NCBI RefSeq assembly: GCF_035916875.1
Contig: NZ_JAXUHN010000065.1
Span: 1 to 60,900 of the forward strand
Reading direction: 5' to 3'
Length of the DNA: 60,900 nt
Source: Methylomicrobium sp035916875
Lineage (GTDB): Bacteria; Pseudomonadota; Gammaproteobacteria; Methylococcales; Methylomonadaceae
A program made the position numbers and the translations under genes. This document shows, one piece after another, positions 43,766-51,263 of this stretch (positions within the stretch are counted from its first letter, which is position 1; each line of letters starts with the position of its first letter). The notes beneath the pieces were generated by a model, which was not told the DNA's origin, searched no databases, and saw only the letters and a program-made list of their open reading frames with translations.

Positions 43766-43812
43766 CCGCTTGGCCCTGCGCCTCGAAAGAGGTGAGGCCA
43801 AGCGGTTTTTTT
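43766..43812 (+). terminator. Two-tier hairpin with T tract: terminator, attenuator or short RNA
   Basis: CCGCTTGGCC at 43766-43775 pairs perfectly with GGCCAAGCGG at 43796-43805, followed by seven Ts (43806-43812). Inside the loop, CCTC-GAAA-GAGG makes a second stem with a GNRA tetraloop. It is a canonical intrinsic terminator on the plus strand, but no plus-strand gene precedes it within 630 bp because lysR is on the minus strand. It therefore must end a short transcript that starts near 43750, for example a small RNA or an attenuator in the carbonic anhydrase leader. A possible -10 is TATATT at 43738-43743. Confidence 0.7.
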
Positions 43813-43858
43813 GTATCAACTGGTATTTGATCCCCCATAATAACGATAAGAGGCAATC

Positions 43859-44440
43859 ATGAGCAAAATACTGAATGAAGTTCTAGCCGCCAACCGCGAC
43901 TATGCCAACAATTTTGGCGATAAAGGCAATTTGCCGATGCCGCCGGGCCGGCACTTCGCGATTCTGACCTGCATGGACGCCCGCCTCGATCCGGCCAAGT
44001 ATGCAGGCCTGTCCGAAGGCGACGCCCACGTGATCCGCAATGCCGGCGGCCGCGCCAGCGACGATGCGATCCGCTCGCTGGTCATCTCCTACAAACTGCT
44101 CGGCACCCGCGAATGGTTCGTGGTGCATCATACCGATTGCGGTATGGAGATCTTTACCGACGACATCATGCGCCGCCTGCTGAACAGCAGCCTGAAAACC
44201 GCGTCGATCGACGCCAGCGGCTGGCATGACAGCGGCCAGGGTCCGGGCTCCGCCGAAGGCAATTACATCGACTGGCTGACGATCCCGAACCAGGAACAAA
44301 GCGTGTTCGAAGACGTTACCCGCATCAGGAATCACCCTTTGGTGCCGCGCGACATTCCGGTATACGGCTATATTTACGACTGCAAAAGCGGGCGCTTGAT
44401 CGAAGTTCCCTCCGCAACGGAAGCGGGCAGAGCCGATTAA
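43859..44440 (+). CDS. Beta-carbonic anhydrase, short soluble type
   Basis: The 193-residue protein hydrates CO2 reversibly. The zinc-binding residues are in LTCMDARLD (Cys, Asp and Arg) near 38 and in VVHHTDCGME (His and Cys) near 88. The VIRNAGGRASDDAIRSL block is also typical of this short clade. No signal peptide is visible, so it is cytosolic. It differs from the fusion enzyme at 36.4 kb, so the window encodes two carbonic anhydrases of different subclasses. The leader hairpin and LysR site suggest individual control. A GC hairpin follows the stop. Confidence 0.92.
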   Translation: MSKILNEVLAANRDYANNFGDKGNLPMPPGRHFAILTCMDARLDPAKYAGLSEGDAHVIRNAGGRASDDAIRSLVISYKLLGTREWFVVHHTDCGMEIFTDDIMRRLLNSSLKTASIDASGWHDSGQGPGSAEGNYIDWLTIPNQEQSVFEDVTRIRNHPLVPRDIPVYGYIYDCKSGRLIEVPSATEAGRAD

Positions 44441-44454
44441 CGGCGGCCGGCGGC

Positions 44455-44484
44455 CCTCCGCCCCGCCCGTCGTGCGGGCGGAGG
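44455..44484 (+). terminator. GC hairpin after the beta-carbonic anhydrase gene
   Basis: CCTCCGCC at 44455-44462 pairs with GGCGGAGG at 44477-44484, with a further CGC/GCG pair inside. A TTTT lies about 11 bases later. It probably ends the carbonic anhydrase transcript, though the T tract is poor. Confidence 0.55.
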
Positions 44485-44610
44485 CTTTACGCAGTTTTGT
44501 TGCCTTAATACTCTTTTTCCGTCATGATCGGCCTGACAGAAATAACAAAATGGCGCCGCGCGTCCGTCGTGAAGGCCTACCAGAAGCGCACGTCCGGCAG
44601 GTGTAGGATC

Positions 44611-45129
44611 ATGAAGCCGCTCCCCCATCAAGAAATCCTCGCGGTCGTCGATCAAGACGACAACATAATCGGCACTTGCGCCCGGCATATCGTGCACGCC
44701 TCGGGCATGATGCACCGAGCGGTGCATATCCTGGTATTCGACGATTCCGGCCGCCTGTTCCTGCAAAAACGCTCGATGCGCAAGGATCTGAATCCGGGGC
44801 TCTGGGACACCTCGGCCGCCGGCCATGTCGATGCGCATGAAGATTATGATGCCAGCGCGCTACGAGAGTTGCGCGAAGAACTCGGTATAGAGCGCGGCGA
44901 TCCGATGATACTGCTTTTCAAAATTCCGCCGACACTTGAAAACGGCATGGAGTTCGTCCAGGTTTACCGAGTCACTCATAATGGTCCATTTGTTTTGGCC
45001 GCCGATGAGATTGACGACGGCAACTGGTTTACGCAGGAGGAGATCGACGCCCGCGTGCAGGCTGATGACATGCTGTTGACGCCGACCTTCAAAATTCTTT
45101 GGCGGCAATGGGGAACAGTTGGCACTTGA
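44611..45129 (+). CDS. Nudix hydrolase, YfcD-like
   Basis: From ATG 44611 the protein has 172 residues. The complete Nudix box runs from G in GHVDAHEDYD to ALRELREELGI, with all catalytic glutamates. Regions before it (HRAVHILVFD, RLFLQKRSMRKDLNPGLWD) are typical of the YfcD/isopentenyl-diphosphate-isomerase-like branch. A TAGGA lies five bases before the ATG. The frame open to 44524 adds a basic stretch that does not fit the family. Substrate is unknown. The gene stands alone. Confidence 0.87.
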   Translation: MKPLPHQEILAVVDQDDNIIGTCARHIVHASGMMHRAVHILVFDDSGRLFLQKRSMRKDLNPGLWDTSAAGHVDAHEDYDASALRELREELGIERGDPMILLFKIPPTLENGMEFVQVYRVTHNGPFVLAADEIDDGNWFTQEEIDARVQADDMLLTPTFKILWRQWGTVGT

Positions 45130-45184
45130 CGCCACCTACCCCGCTTCGATTGAGTGCGGTCAAGCTCCGCACGCACCCAACAAA

Positions 45185-46282
45185 TCAACCCTGCAATGCG
45201 CCGCGTATCACTGCCACGATCATTCTGACGGTCTCATCATCCAGTTCCGAACAAATTGGTAAGGACAAACACTTTGCCGCAACCTGTTCGGTCACCGGCA
45301 GACAGACGCCGGCGCATTCTTCCTTGAACACGTTTTGCCGATGCAGCGGCACCGGATAATAAATCGCGCAACCGATTTTCTTTTCCTGCAAGGCATTCAT
45401 CACCTCGTCGCGGCGATCGCATAACAAGGTGTACTGATGGTATACATGCTCTCCGACGCCGTCCTCGTAAGGCGTGGTCAACGGCAGGTCGGCCATCAGT
45501 TCCGAATACAGATGCGCGGCGCGGCGGCGAGCCTGATTGTATCGATCGATACGTTTCAGCTTCGCGCGCAGAATCACCGCCTGCATTTCATCGAGACGGC
45601 TGTTGTAGCCGATGATGTCGTGATAATAGCGCACTTTCGAGCCGTGATTGTGCAGCATCTTGATGGTTTCTGCGGCCGTGTCCGAGTTGGTTACGACCAG
45701 GCCGCCGTCGCCGTACGCGCCGAGGTTTTTGCTTGGAAAAAAGCTGTAAGCCCCCGCGTCGCCAATCGCGCCGGTCTGTTTGCCGCCGATCGAGGCGCCG
45801 AACGACTGGCAGCAGTCCTCGATCACTATCAAATTATGCTGTTTACAGATATCGGCGATCCGCGTCATATCTGCCGGCTGCCCGAACAGATGCACCGGCA
45901 TCACCGCCCGGGTTTTAGGGGTAATCGCCCGCTCGATCGCATCCGGTGAAATGTTGAAGGTAAGCGGATCGATGTCGACAAACACCGGCTTCGCACCGAC
46001 ATAGCAGATCGCCTCGGCGGTCGCGATGAACGTGAACGCGGTTGTGATCACTTCGTCGCCGGGCCCGATGCCTTCCGCGATCAGCGCCAAGTGCAGCGCA
46101 TCGGTGCCGGAGGCGACGCCGATCGCATGTTTGACGCCCAGATAATCGGCGCATTCCTGCTCGAAAGCCTGCACGTTCGGCCCGAGGATGAACGAGCAGT
46201 TCGCTATCGTTTCGGCCAGGCCGCGCTCGACCTCATCCTTGATTTCGGCGTACTGCGCCTTCAGATTTACCATTGGTATCAT
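45185..46282 (-). CDS. DegT/DnrJ/EryC1-family sugar aminotransferase (GnnB/WbpE-like)
   Basis: The 365-residue PLP enzyme has the DegT layout. The start MIPMVNLKAQYAEI is followed by GVASGTDALHLAL (about 56), VIEDCCQSFGA (about 152) and the PLP lysine in SFFPSKNLGAYGDGG (about 180). It transfers an amino group to a keto-sugar nucleotide. The Gfo/Idh oxidoreductase gene just upstream on the same strand forms the pair that makes a 3-amino sugar, either UDP-GlcNAc3N for lipid A (GnnA/GnnB type) or a WbpB/WbpE-type O-antigen sugar. No other LPS gene adjoins it, so the exact product is open. Confidence 0.82.
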   Translation of the reverse strand: MIPMVNLKAQYAEIKDEVERGLAETIANCSFILGPNVQAFEQECADYLGVKHAIGVASGTDALHLALIAEGIGPGDEVITTAFTFIATAEAICYVGAKPVFVDIDPLTFNISPDAIERAITPKTRAVMPVHLFGQPADMTRIADICKQHNLIVIEDCCQSFGASIGGKQTGAIGDAGAYSFFPSKNLGAYGDGGLVVTNSDTAAETIKMLHNHGSKVRYYHDIIGYNSRLDEMQAVILRAKLKRIDRYNQARRRAAHLYSELMADLPLTTPYEDGVGEHVYHQYTLLCDRRDEVMNALQEKKIGCAIYYPVPLHRQNVFKEECAGVCLPVTEQVAAKCLSLPICSELDDETVRMIVAVIRGALQG

Positions 46283-46309
46283 GTTATCTGCCTAAATGTC
46301 TCATAAATA

Positions 46310-46384
46310 GTAGGGTGGATAAGCGAAGCGCATCCACCACGGAAAGGCCAGCGTTGGTGGATGCGCTTCGCTTATCCACCCTAC
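46310..46384. repeat. Perfect 30-bp palindrome, probable dispersed REP/MITE-like element
   Basis: The arms at 46310-46339 and 46355-46384 are exact reverse complements over 30 bases, around a 15-base loop. Arms begin GTAGGGTGGATAAGCGAAGC. It fills the gap between the oxidoreductase and aminotransferase genes. Sequences of this GTAGGGTGG type recur in many bacterial genomes, so it is probably a mobile or dispersed repeat. A transcript through it would form a very stable hairpin. Confidence 0.8.
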
Positions 46385-46392
46385 GCATAATC

Positions 46393-47322
46393 TTAATTCA
46401 ACAGTTCCGTAATCTTTATCGCAGTCGCCAGCGCTCTTCTGCCCGCCTCACCCGGCACCAACGGTTTTTCGCCGTTTTGGATGCAGGCGACAAAATGCCT
46501 GATTTCTTCGAGCAAGGCATCGCTGGTCGCAAATACCGACTCTTCGGTCACGATTTCGGGAATGCCGGGAAACATCTCTTTGTCGCCGGTGCGGTGCTTG
46601 GTCAGCACGCGGTTCTGGAAATCGACCGACACATACGAAGACGGCCGGAACAGCCGCATCTTGCGCTCCAGTTTCATGCTGATCCGGCTCGCGGTCACGT
46701 TTGCGACGCAGCCGTTCTTGAACTGCAAACGGGCGTTCGCGATGTCGGTGCCCTGGGTCAGCACCGCGGTACCGCTCGCGTCGATCCGTTCGACTTCCGA
46801 ATCGACCAAGGCTAGAATGATGTCGATGTCATGGATCATTAAATCGAGCACTACGCTGACATCGTTCGCGCGCGGATTGAATGGCGCCAGCCTGTGCGAT
46901 TCGATAAACAGCGGCTTCTCTTCCTTGTCGAGCCCGAGTACGGCTGGGTTGAAGCGTTCCAGATGACCGACCTGCAAAATCCGGTTTTTTTCATGCGCGA
47001 TCGCGATCAATTCGTCGGCTTCTTCGAGCGTGACGGTAATCGGCTTTTCGACCAACACATGCGCCCCGGCAAGCAAAAAATCCTTCGACACCCGATGATG
47101 CAGCGTCGTCGGCACGACCACGCTGACCGCATCGATCTGCCCCAGGAGTTCCCGATAATCGGTCAACGCTTGTGCGCCGTGTTTTTCCGCAATGTTGCGG
47201 GCGGCCGTTTGATCGATATCGACAACCGCGATCAATTCCGCATCCGGCAGCGAGGCATATTTTTCCGCGTGATACTTGCCGAGATAACCCGTACCGATCA
47301 CCGCGCATTTTAATTTTTTCAT
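46393..47322 (-). CDS. Gfo/Idh/MocA-family sugar nucleotide oxidoreductase (GnnA/WbpB-like)
   Basis: From ATG 47322 the protein has 309 residues. The NAD-binding Rossmann motif is CAVIGTGYLGKYHAEKYASL, and VLVEKPITVTLEEADE near 93 is the EKP signature. A C-terminal alpha/beta domain contains VVLDLMIHDIDIILAL near 165. In the GnnA type, the enzyme oxidises the 3-OH of UDP-GlcNAc, which the aminotransferase then aminates. The gene is upstream of that aminotransferase, but the 30-bp palindrome lies between them. The extension to 47394 lacks family residues. Confidence 0.82.
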   Translation of the reverse strand: MKKLKCAVIGTGYLGKYHAEKYASLPDAELIAVVDIDQTAARNIAEKHGAQALTDYRELLGQIDAVSVVVPTTLHHRVSKDFLLAGAHVLVEKPITVTLEEADELIAIAHEKNRILQVGHLERFNPAVLGLDKEEKPLFIESHRLAPFNPRANDVSVVLDLMIHDIDIILALVDSEVERIDASGTAVLTQGTDIANARLQFKNGCVANVTASRISMKLERKMRLFRPSSYVSVDFQNRVLTKHRTGDKEMFPGIPEIVTEESVFATSDALLEEIRHFVACIQNGEKPLVPGEAGRRALATAIKITELLN

Positions 47323-47462
47323 CTGTTTTTTTCCGGCTATCCTCGTCGGCACGTAATTAGCAAGGCCGTTTTGCCGACGCAACAAAGCGTCCATTGTAAA
47401 GGAAGCGTTGATTTAAGCAAATGGCGCTCTTGCGCAAATCGTCATCGATGCTAGCCGTTTTG

Positions 47463-47509
47463 AGTCCGGCAAACACTGCCGAAAAACCCGAGCATTTTCG
47501 GCCCGGACT
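47463..47509. other. Nested inverted repeat upstream of trpF
   Basis: An outer AGTCCGG (47463-47469) pairs with CCGGACT (47503-47509), and an inner GCCGAAAA (47478-47485) pairs with TTTTCGGC (47495-47502). It lies about 110 bases before trpF. It could be a leader structure or end the minus-strand side. No short Trp-rich leader peptide was noticed. Nothing else is seen in the 294-bp gap. Confidence 0.35.
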
Positions 47510-47616
47510 GAAAAAATCCGCCCGTCCTCACCTCCCCAAGAATCGAGCCCGGCCAATCCGCCAATTTATGTTATCCTATAGGGCTTGGTTTTTTTCTTAA
47601 ATTGCCATATCACTTT

Positions 47617-48261
47617 ATGCGAACTCGCGTTAAAATTTGCGGTTTTACTCGCACCGTGGACGCGGTGCAAGCGGCCAGGCTCGGCGCCGATGCGATCGGT
47701 TTGGTGTTTTATCCGCCAAGCCCCAGGAATATCGATATCGACCAGGCGCTTCGGATAACCGCCGCGCTGCCCGCTTTCACGACGGTCGTCGCGCTGTTCG
47801 TCGATGAGCAGGAAGCCAGGATACGCGAAATTCTGCGGAAAGTACCGATCGATTGTTTGCAGTTTCACGGCGATGAACCGGCCGAAGCGTGCCGGATTTA
47901 CAACAAACGCTATATCAAGGCGGTCAGGGTAAAACCTGAAACCGATATAGCGGAACTCGCGCGGCGCTATCACGATGCGGCAGGTTTGCTTTTGGATGCC
48001 TGGCATCCCGATGCGAAAGGCGGCACCGGCAGCCTGTTCGATTGGACAATGATTCCCGGGCAGTGCGGCTTGCCGATCATTTTGGCGGGCGGACTGCATG
48101 CGGAGAACGCAGGCGATGCGGTACGGACGGTCAAACCTTATGCGCTGGATGTCAGCAGCGGTGTGGAAACGGCCAAAGGTATCAAGGATGCGGCCAAAAT
48201 GGCGGCGTTTTTGACAGAAGTTAATAAGGGTGACAGAACGAATTATGACAGACAAATATAA
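47617..48261 (+). CDS. trpF: Phosphoribosylanthranilate isomerase
   Basis: From ATG 47617 the protein has 214 residues, typical for monofunctional TrpF. It starts MRTRVKICGFTR, with the catalytic cysteine in KICGF. Other blocks are LQFHGDE (about 84), LLDAWHP (about 125) and the phosphate-binding ILAGGLHAENA (about 151), with DVSSGVE at 175. It isomerises phosphoribosylanthranilate in tryptophan synthesis. The TTG at 47602 is less likely. It overlaps trpB by 17 bases. Confidence 0.95.
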   Translation: MRTRVKICGFTRTVDAVQAARLGADAIGLVFYPPSPRNIDIDQALRITAALPAFTTVVALFVDEQEARIREILRKVPIDCLQFHGDEPAEACRIYNKRYIKAVRVKPETDIAELARRYHDAAGLLLDAWHPDAKGGTGSLFDWTMIPGQCGLPIILAGGLHAENAGDAVRTVKPYALDVSSGVETAKGIKDAAKMAAFLTEVNKGDRTNYDRQI

Positions 48262-49447
48262 CATGCCCGATGCCCGCGGCCATTTCGGCCCTTATGGCGG
48301 GACCTTCGTTGCGGAAACGCTGATCAGGCCTATTCAAGAGCTCAATGAAGCCTATCATCGCTATTTGCAGGACCCGGACTTCCAGTCCGAACTGGATGCC
48401 GATCTGCAGCATTATGTCGGCCGGCCTTCGCCTTTGTATCATGCCGAACGCTGGAGCCGCGAACTCGGCGGCGCGCAGGTTTATCTGAAACGCGAAGACC
48501 TGAACCACACCGGCTCGCACAAGATCAACAACACGATCGGGCAAGCCTTGTTGGCCAAGCGCATGGGCAAGACCCGGATCATCGCCGAAACCGGCGCCGG
48601 TCAGCACGGTGTCGCGACCGCCACCGTCGCGGCTCGCCTGGGCCTCGAATGCGTCGTGTATATGGGCGCGGTCGATGTCGCACGCCAATCGCTGAACGTG
48701 TACCGGATGAAACTGCTCGGCGCGAAAGTCGTCGCAGTCGAATCCGGCTCGAAAACGCTGAAAGACGCGCTAAACGAAGCGATGCGCGACTGGGTCACCA
48801 ATGTCGACAATACCTTTTACATCATCGGCACGGTCGCGGGACCGCATCCCTATCCAGCGATGGTCCGCGACTTTCAGACCGTAATCGGCCGCGAAGCAAA
48901 GCAGCAATGTCTCGATGCAACCGGTCGCCTACCCGATGCTCTGGTCGCCTGCGTCGGTGGCGGCTCAAATGCAATCGGCCTTTTCTATCCTTTCATCGAT
49001 GATGAGACGGTCAAAATGTATGGTGTCGAAGCGGCCGGCGACGGCATCGAAACCGGACGCCATTCGGCCCCCCTCTCGGCGGGGCGACCCGGCGTGTTGC
49101 ACGGCAACCGCACTTATCTGATGGCCGATGACGACGGCGAGATCATCGAAACCCATTCGATTTCGGCAGGACTCGATTACCCGGGCGTCGGCCCCGAACA
49201 CGCCTGGCTGAAAGACACCGGCCGCGCCAATTATGTCAGCATCACCGATAACGAAGCGCTCGAAGGCTTCTATGCGCTGACCCGGATGGAAGGCATCATT
49301 CCGGCGCTCGAATCGAGCCATGCAATGGCCTATACGATGAAACTGGCGCCGACGATGAACAAAGACCAGACCATCATTGTCAACCTGTCCGGCCGCGGCG
49401 ATAAAGACATGCAAACGATGGCCAAACGCGAGGGAATTTTACTGTGA
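48245..49447 (+). CDS. trpB: Tryptophan synthase beta chain
   Basis: From ATG 48245 the protein has 400 residues. The PLP lysine is in HTGSHKINN near 85, and the cofactor phosphate loop is CVGGGSNAIG near 230. AETGAGQHGVATA near 107 holds the catalytic Glu. TrpB joins indole and serine to tryptophan in the alpha2beta2 complex. It overlaps trpF and overlaps trpA by four bases, so coupled translation of the run is likely. Confidence 0.97.
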   Translation: MTDKYNMPDARGHFGPYGGTFVAETLIRPIQELNEAYHRYLQDPDFQSELDADLQHYVGRPSPLYHAERWSRELGGAQVYLKREDLNHTGSHKINNTIGQALLAKRMGKTRIIAETGAGQHGVATATVAARLGLECVVYMGAVDVARQSLNVYRMKLLGAKVVAVESGSKTLKDALNEAMRDWVTNVDNTFYIIGTVAGPHPYPAMVRDFQTVIGREAKQQCLDATGRLPDALVACVGGGSNAIGLFYPFIDDETVKMYGVEAAGDGIETGRHSAPLSAGRPGVLHGNRTYLMADDDGEIIETHSISAGLDYPGVGPEHAWLKDTGRANYVSITDNEALEGFYALTRMEGIIPALESSHAMAYTMKLAPTMNKDQTIIVNLSGRGDKDMQTMAKREGILL

Positions 49448-50247
49448 GCCGATTAGCCGCCAAATTCGAAGAACTTTCCAAAAACGGCCGCAAGGCGCTG
49501 ATCCCCTTCATTACCGCGGGCGATCCGAACCCCAATTTCACGGTGCCGATGATGCACGCAATGGTGAAGGCGGGCGCCGACATCATCGAACTGGGCGTGC
49601 CGTTTTCCGATCCGATGGCTGACGGCCCGGTGATTCAACGCGCCAGCGAGCGTGCGCTCGCGCACAAGATGAGCCTCCGGCGCACGTTGGCGATGGCGAT
49701 CGAGTTTAGAAAAACCGATTCGGCCACGCCATTGGTGTTGATGGGTTATTTGAACCCGATTGAAGCGATGGGCTACGAAGACTTCGCAAATGCGGCTCAG
49801 CGCGCCGAAGTCGACGGTATATTGACCGTCGATCTGCCGCCCGAGGAAGGCGAGGAATGCGGCGCCTTGCTGAAAGCGCGCGGCATAGACCCGATATTTT
49901 TGTTGGCGCCGAACAGCAGCGCCGAGCGGATCAAAAAAATGGGCGAAATCGGCGCAGGCTATCTGTATTATGTGTCGCTCAAAGGCGTTACCGGTGCGGG
50001 CCATCTGAATGCCGCCGACGTGGCGCAAAAACTGAAAGAAATCCGCGCAAATGCGATCCTACCGGTCGGTATCGGCTTTGGCGTGAAGGATGCCGCAACC
50101 GCGAAAATCGTTGCGGCCCTGGGCGACGGCGTAGTGATCGGCAGCGCACTGATCAGCCGTATCGAGGCGAATCTGGACAATCCCGAACGAGCAAAAAACG
50201 AAATCGTCGAGATGTTGGCCGCGATGCGCCAGGCGATGGATAATTAG
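49444..50247 (+). CDS. trpA: Tryptophan synthase alpha chain
   Basis: The 267-residue TIM barrel cleaves indole-3-glycerol phosphate. The catalytic Glu is in DIIELGVPFSDPMADGP (about 45-61), and the catalytic Asp is in that same stretch. IPFITAGDP near 20 is conserved, and the phosphate loop is GIGFGVKDAA near 213. The GTG start overlaps the trpB stop as GTGA. Confidence 0.96.
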   Translation: MSRLAAKFEELSKNGRKALIPFITAGDPNPNFTVPMMHAMVKAGADIIELGVPFSDPMADGPVIQRASERALAHKMSLRRTLAMAIEFRKTDSATPLVLMGYLNPIEAMGYEDFANAAQRAEVDGILTVDLPPEEGEECGALLKARGIDPIFLLAPNSSAERIKKMGEIGAGYLYYVSLKGVTGAGHLNAADVAQKLKEIRANAILPVGIGFGVKDAATAKIVAALGDGVVIGSALISRIEANLDNPERAKNEIVEMLAAMRQAMDN

Positions 50248-50288
50248 AAGACAACCGCGTCACGACGCAACTACGAGGCATATAACTA

Positions 50289-51242
50289 ATGAGTTGGTTT
50301 CAGAAACTGGTTCCTTCGACGATCAGAACGGAGTCCTCCAACAAGAAAGGCACCGTGCCGGAAGGGTTATGGAATAAGTGCCCGAACTGTAATGCGATTC
50401 TTTACAATCTGGAACTGGAAAGAAATCTGCACGTCTGCCCGAAGTGCGAACACCATATGCGCATTTCGGCGAGAACTCGCCTGGAGATTTTTCTGGACGA
50501 GGACGGCCGCGAGGAAATCGGCAAAGGCGTCAAGCCGACCGATCCGTTGAAATTTCGAGACAGTAAAAAATACAAGGACCGCATCATCCAGGCACAGAAA
50601 CAAACTAAGGAAAGCGATGCGTTGGTGGTGATGAAAGGTAAGCTAAAGGGTGCCGACATCGTCGCGGCCGCGTTCGATTTCAACTTCATGGGCGGTTCGA
50701 TGGGTTCTGTCGTCGGCGAGCGCTTCATCCGCGGCGTCAATAAAAGCCTGGAACTCGGCTGTCCTTTCATCGTGTTTACCGCGAGTGGCGGCGCCCGAAT
50801 GCAGGAATCGCTGCATTCGCTGTTCCAGATGGCAAAAACCAGCGCCGCGCTGACCAAATTGTCCGATGCGGGCATTCCCTATATTTCGTTCATGACCGAC
50901 CCGACCATGGGCGGCGTATCGGCGAGCCTCGCGATGCTCGGCGACATCAACGCGGCCGAACCGAACGCGCTGATCGGTTTTGCCGGTCCCCGCGTGATCG
51001 AGCAGACCGTGCGCGAAAAACTGCCGGAAGGCTTTCAGCGTAGCGAGTTTTTGCAGGAACACGGCGCGGTCGACATGATCATCGATCGCCGCGACATCCG
51101 CGATAAAATCGCTAGTGTCTTGAGCATGTTGTCACCGGTCAAAATCGAGCCCTTGGCGCGCCTGGAATATCTGCAGGAACCCGAACCGGAAAGCGTTGAT
51201 GACGCAACCGGAGAAAGCCAAATCACGGAACAAGACGAGTAA
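50289..51242 (+). CDS. accD: Acetyl-CoA carboxylase carboxyltransferase subunit beta
   Basis: The 317-residue protein forms the carboxyltransferase with AccA and makes malonyl-CoA. The N-terminal zinc ribbon has CPNC (about 32) and CPKC (about 51). The crotonase-type core shows GGSMGSVVGE, TASGGARMQE and MTDPTMGGVSAS. The length is typical, with an acidic C-terminal tail after about residue 285. The trpA-accD-folC order is the standard gammaproteobacterial layout. Confidence 0.96.
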   Translation: MSWFQKLVPSTIRTESSNKKGTVPEGLWNKCPNCNAILYNLELERNLHVCPKCEHHMRISARTRLEIFLDEDGREEIGKGVKPTDPLKFRDSKKYKDRIIQAQKQTKESDALVVMKGKLKGADIVAAAFDFNFMGGSMGSVVGERFIRGVNKSLELGCPFIVFTASGGARMQESLHSLFQMAKTSAALTKLSDAGIPYISFMTDPTMGGVSASLAMLGDINAAEPNALIGFAGPRVIEQTVREKLPEGFQRSEFLQEHGAVDMIIDRRDIRDKIASVLSMLSPVKIEPLARLEYLQEPEPESVDDATGESQITEQDE

Positions 51243-51263
51243 TCGGTTACGGCCGGATCGTTG

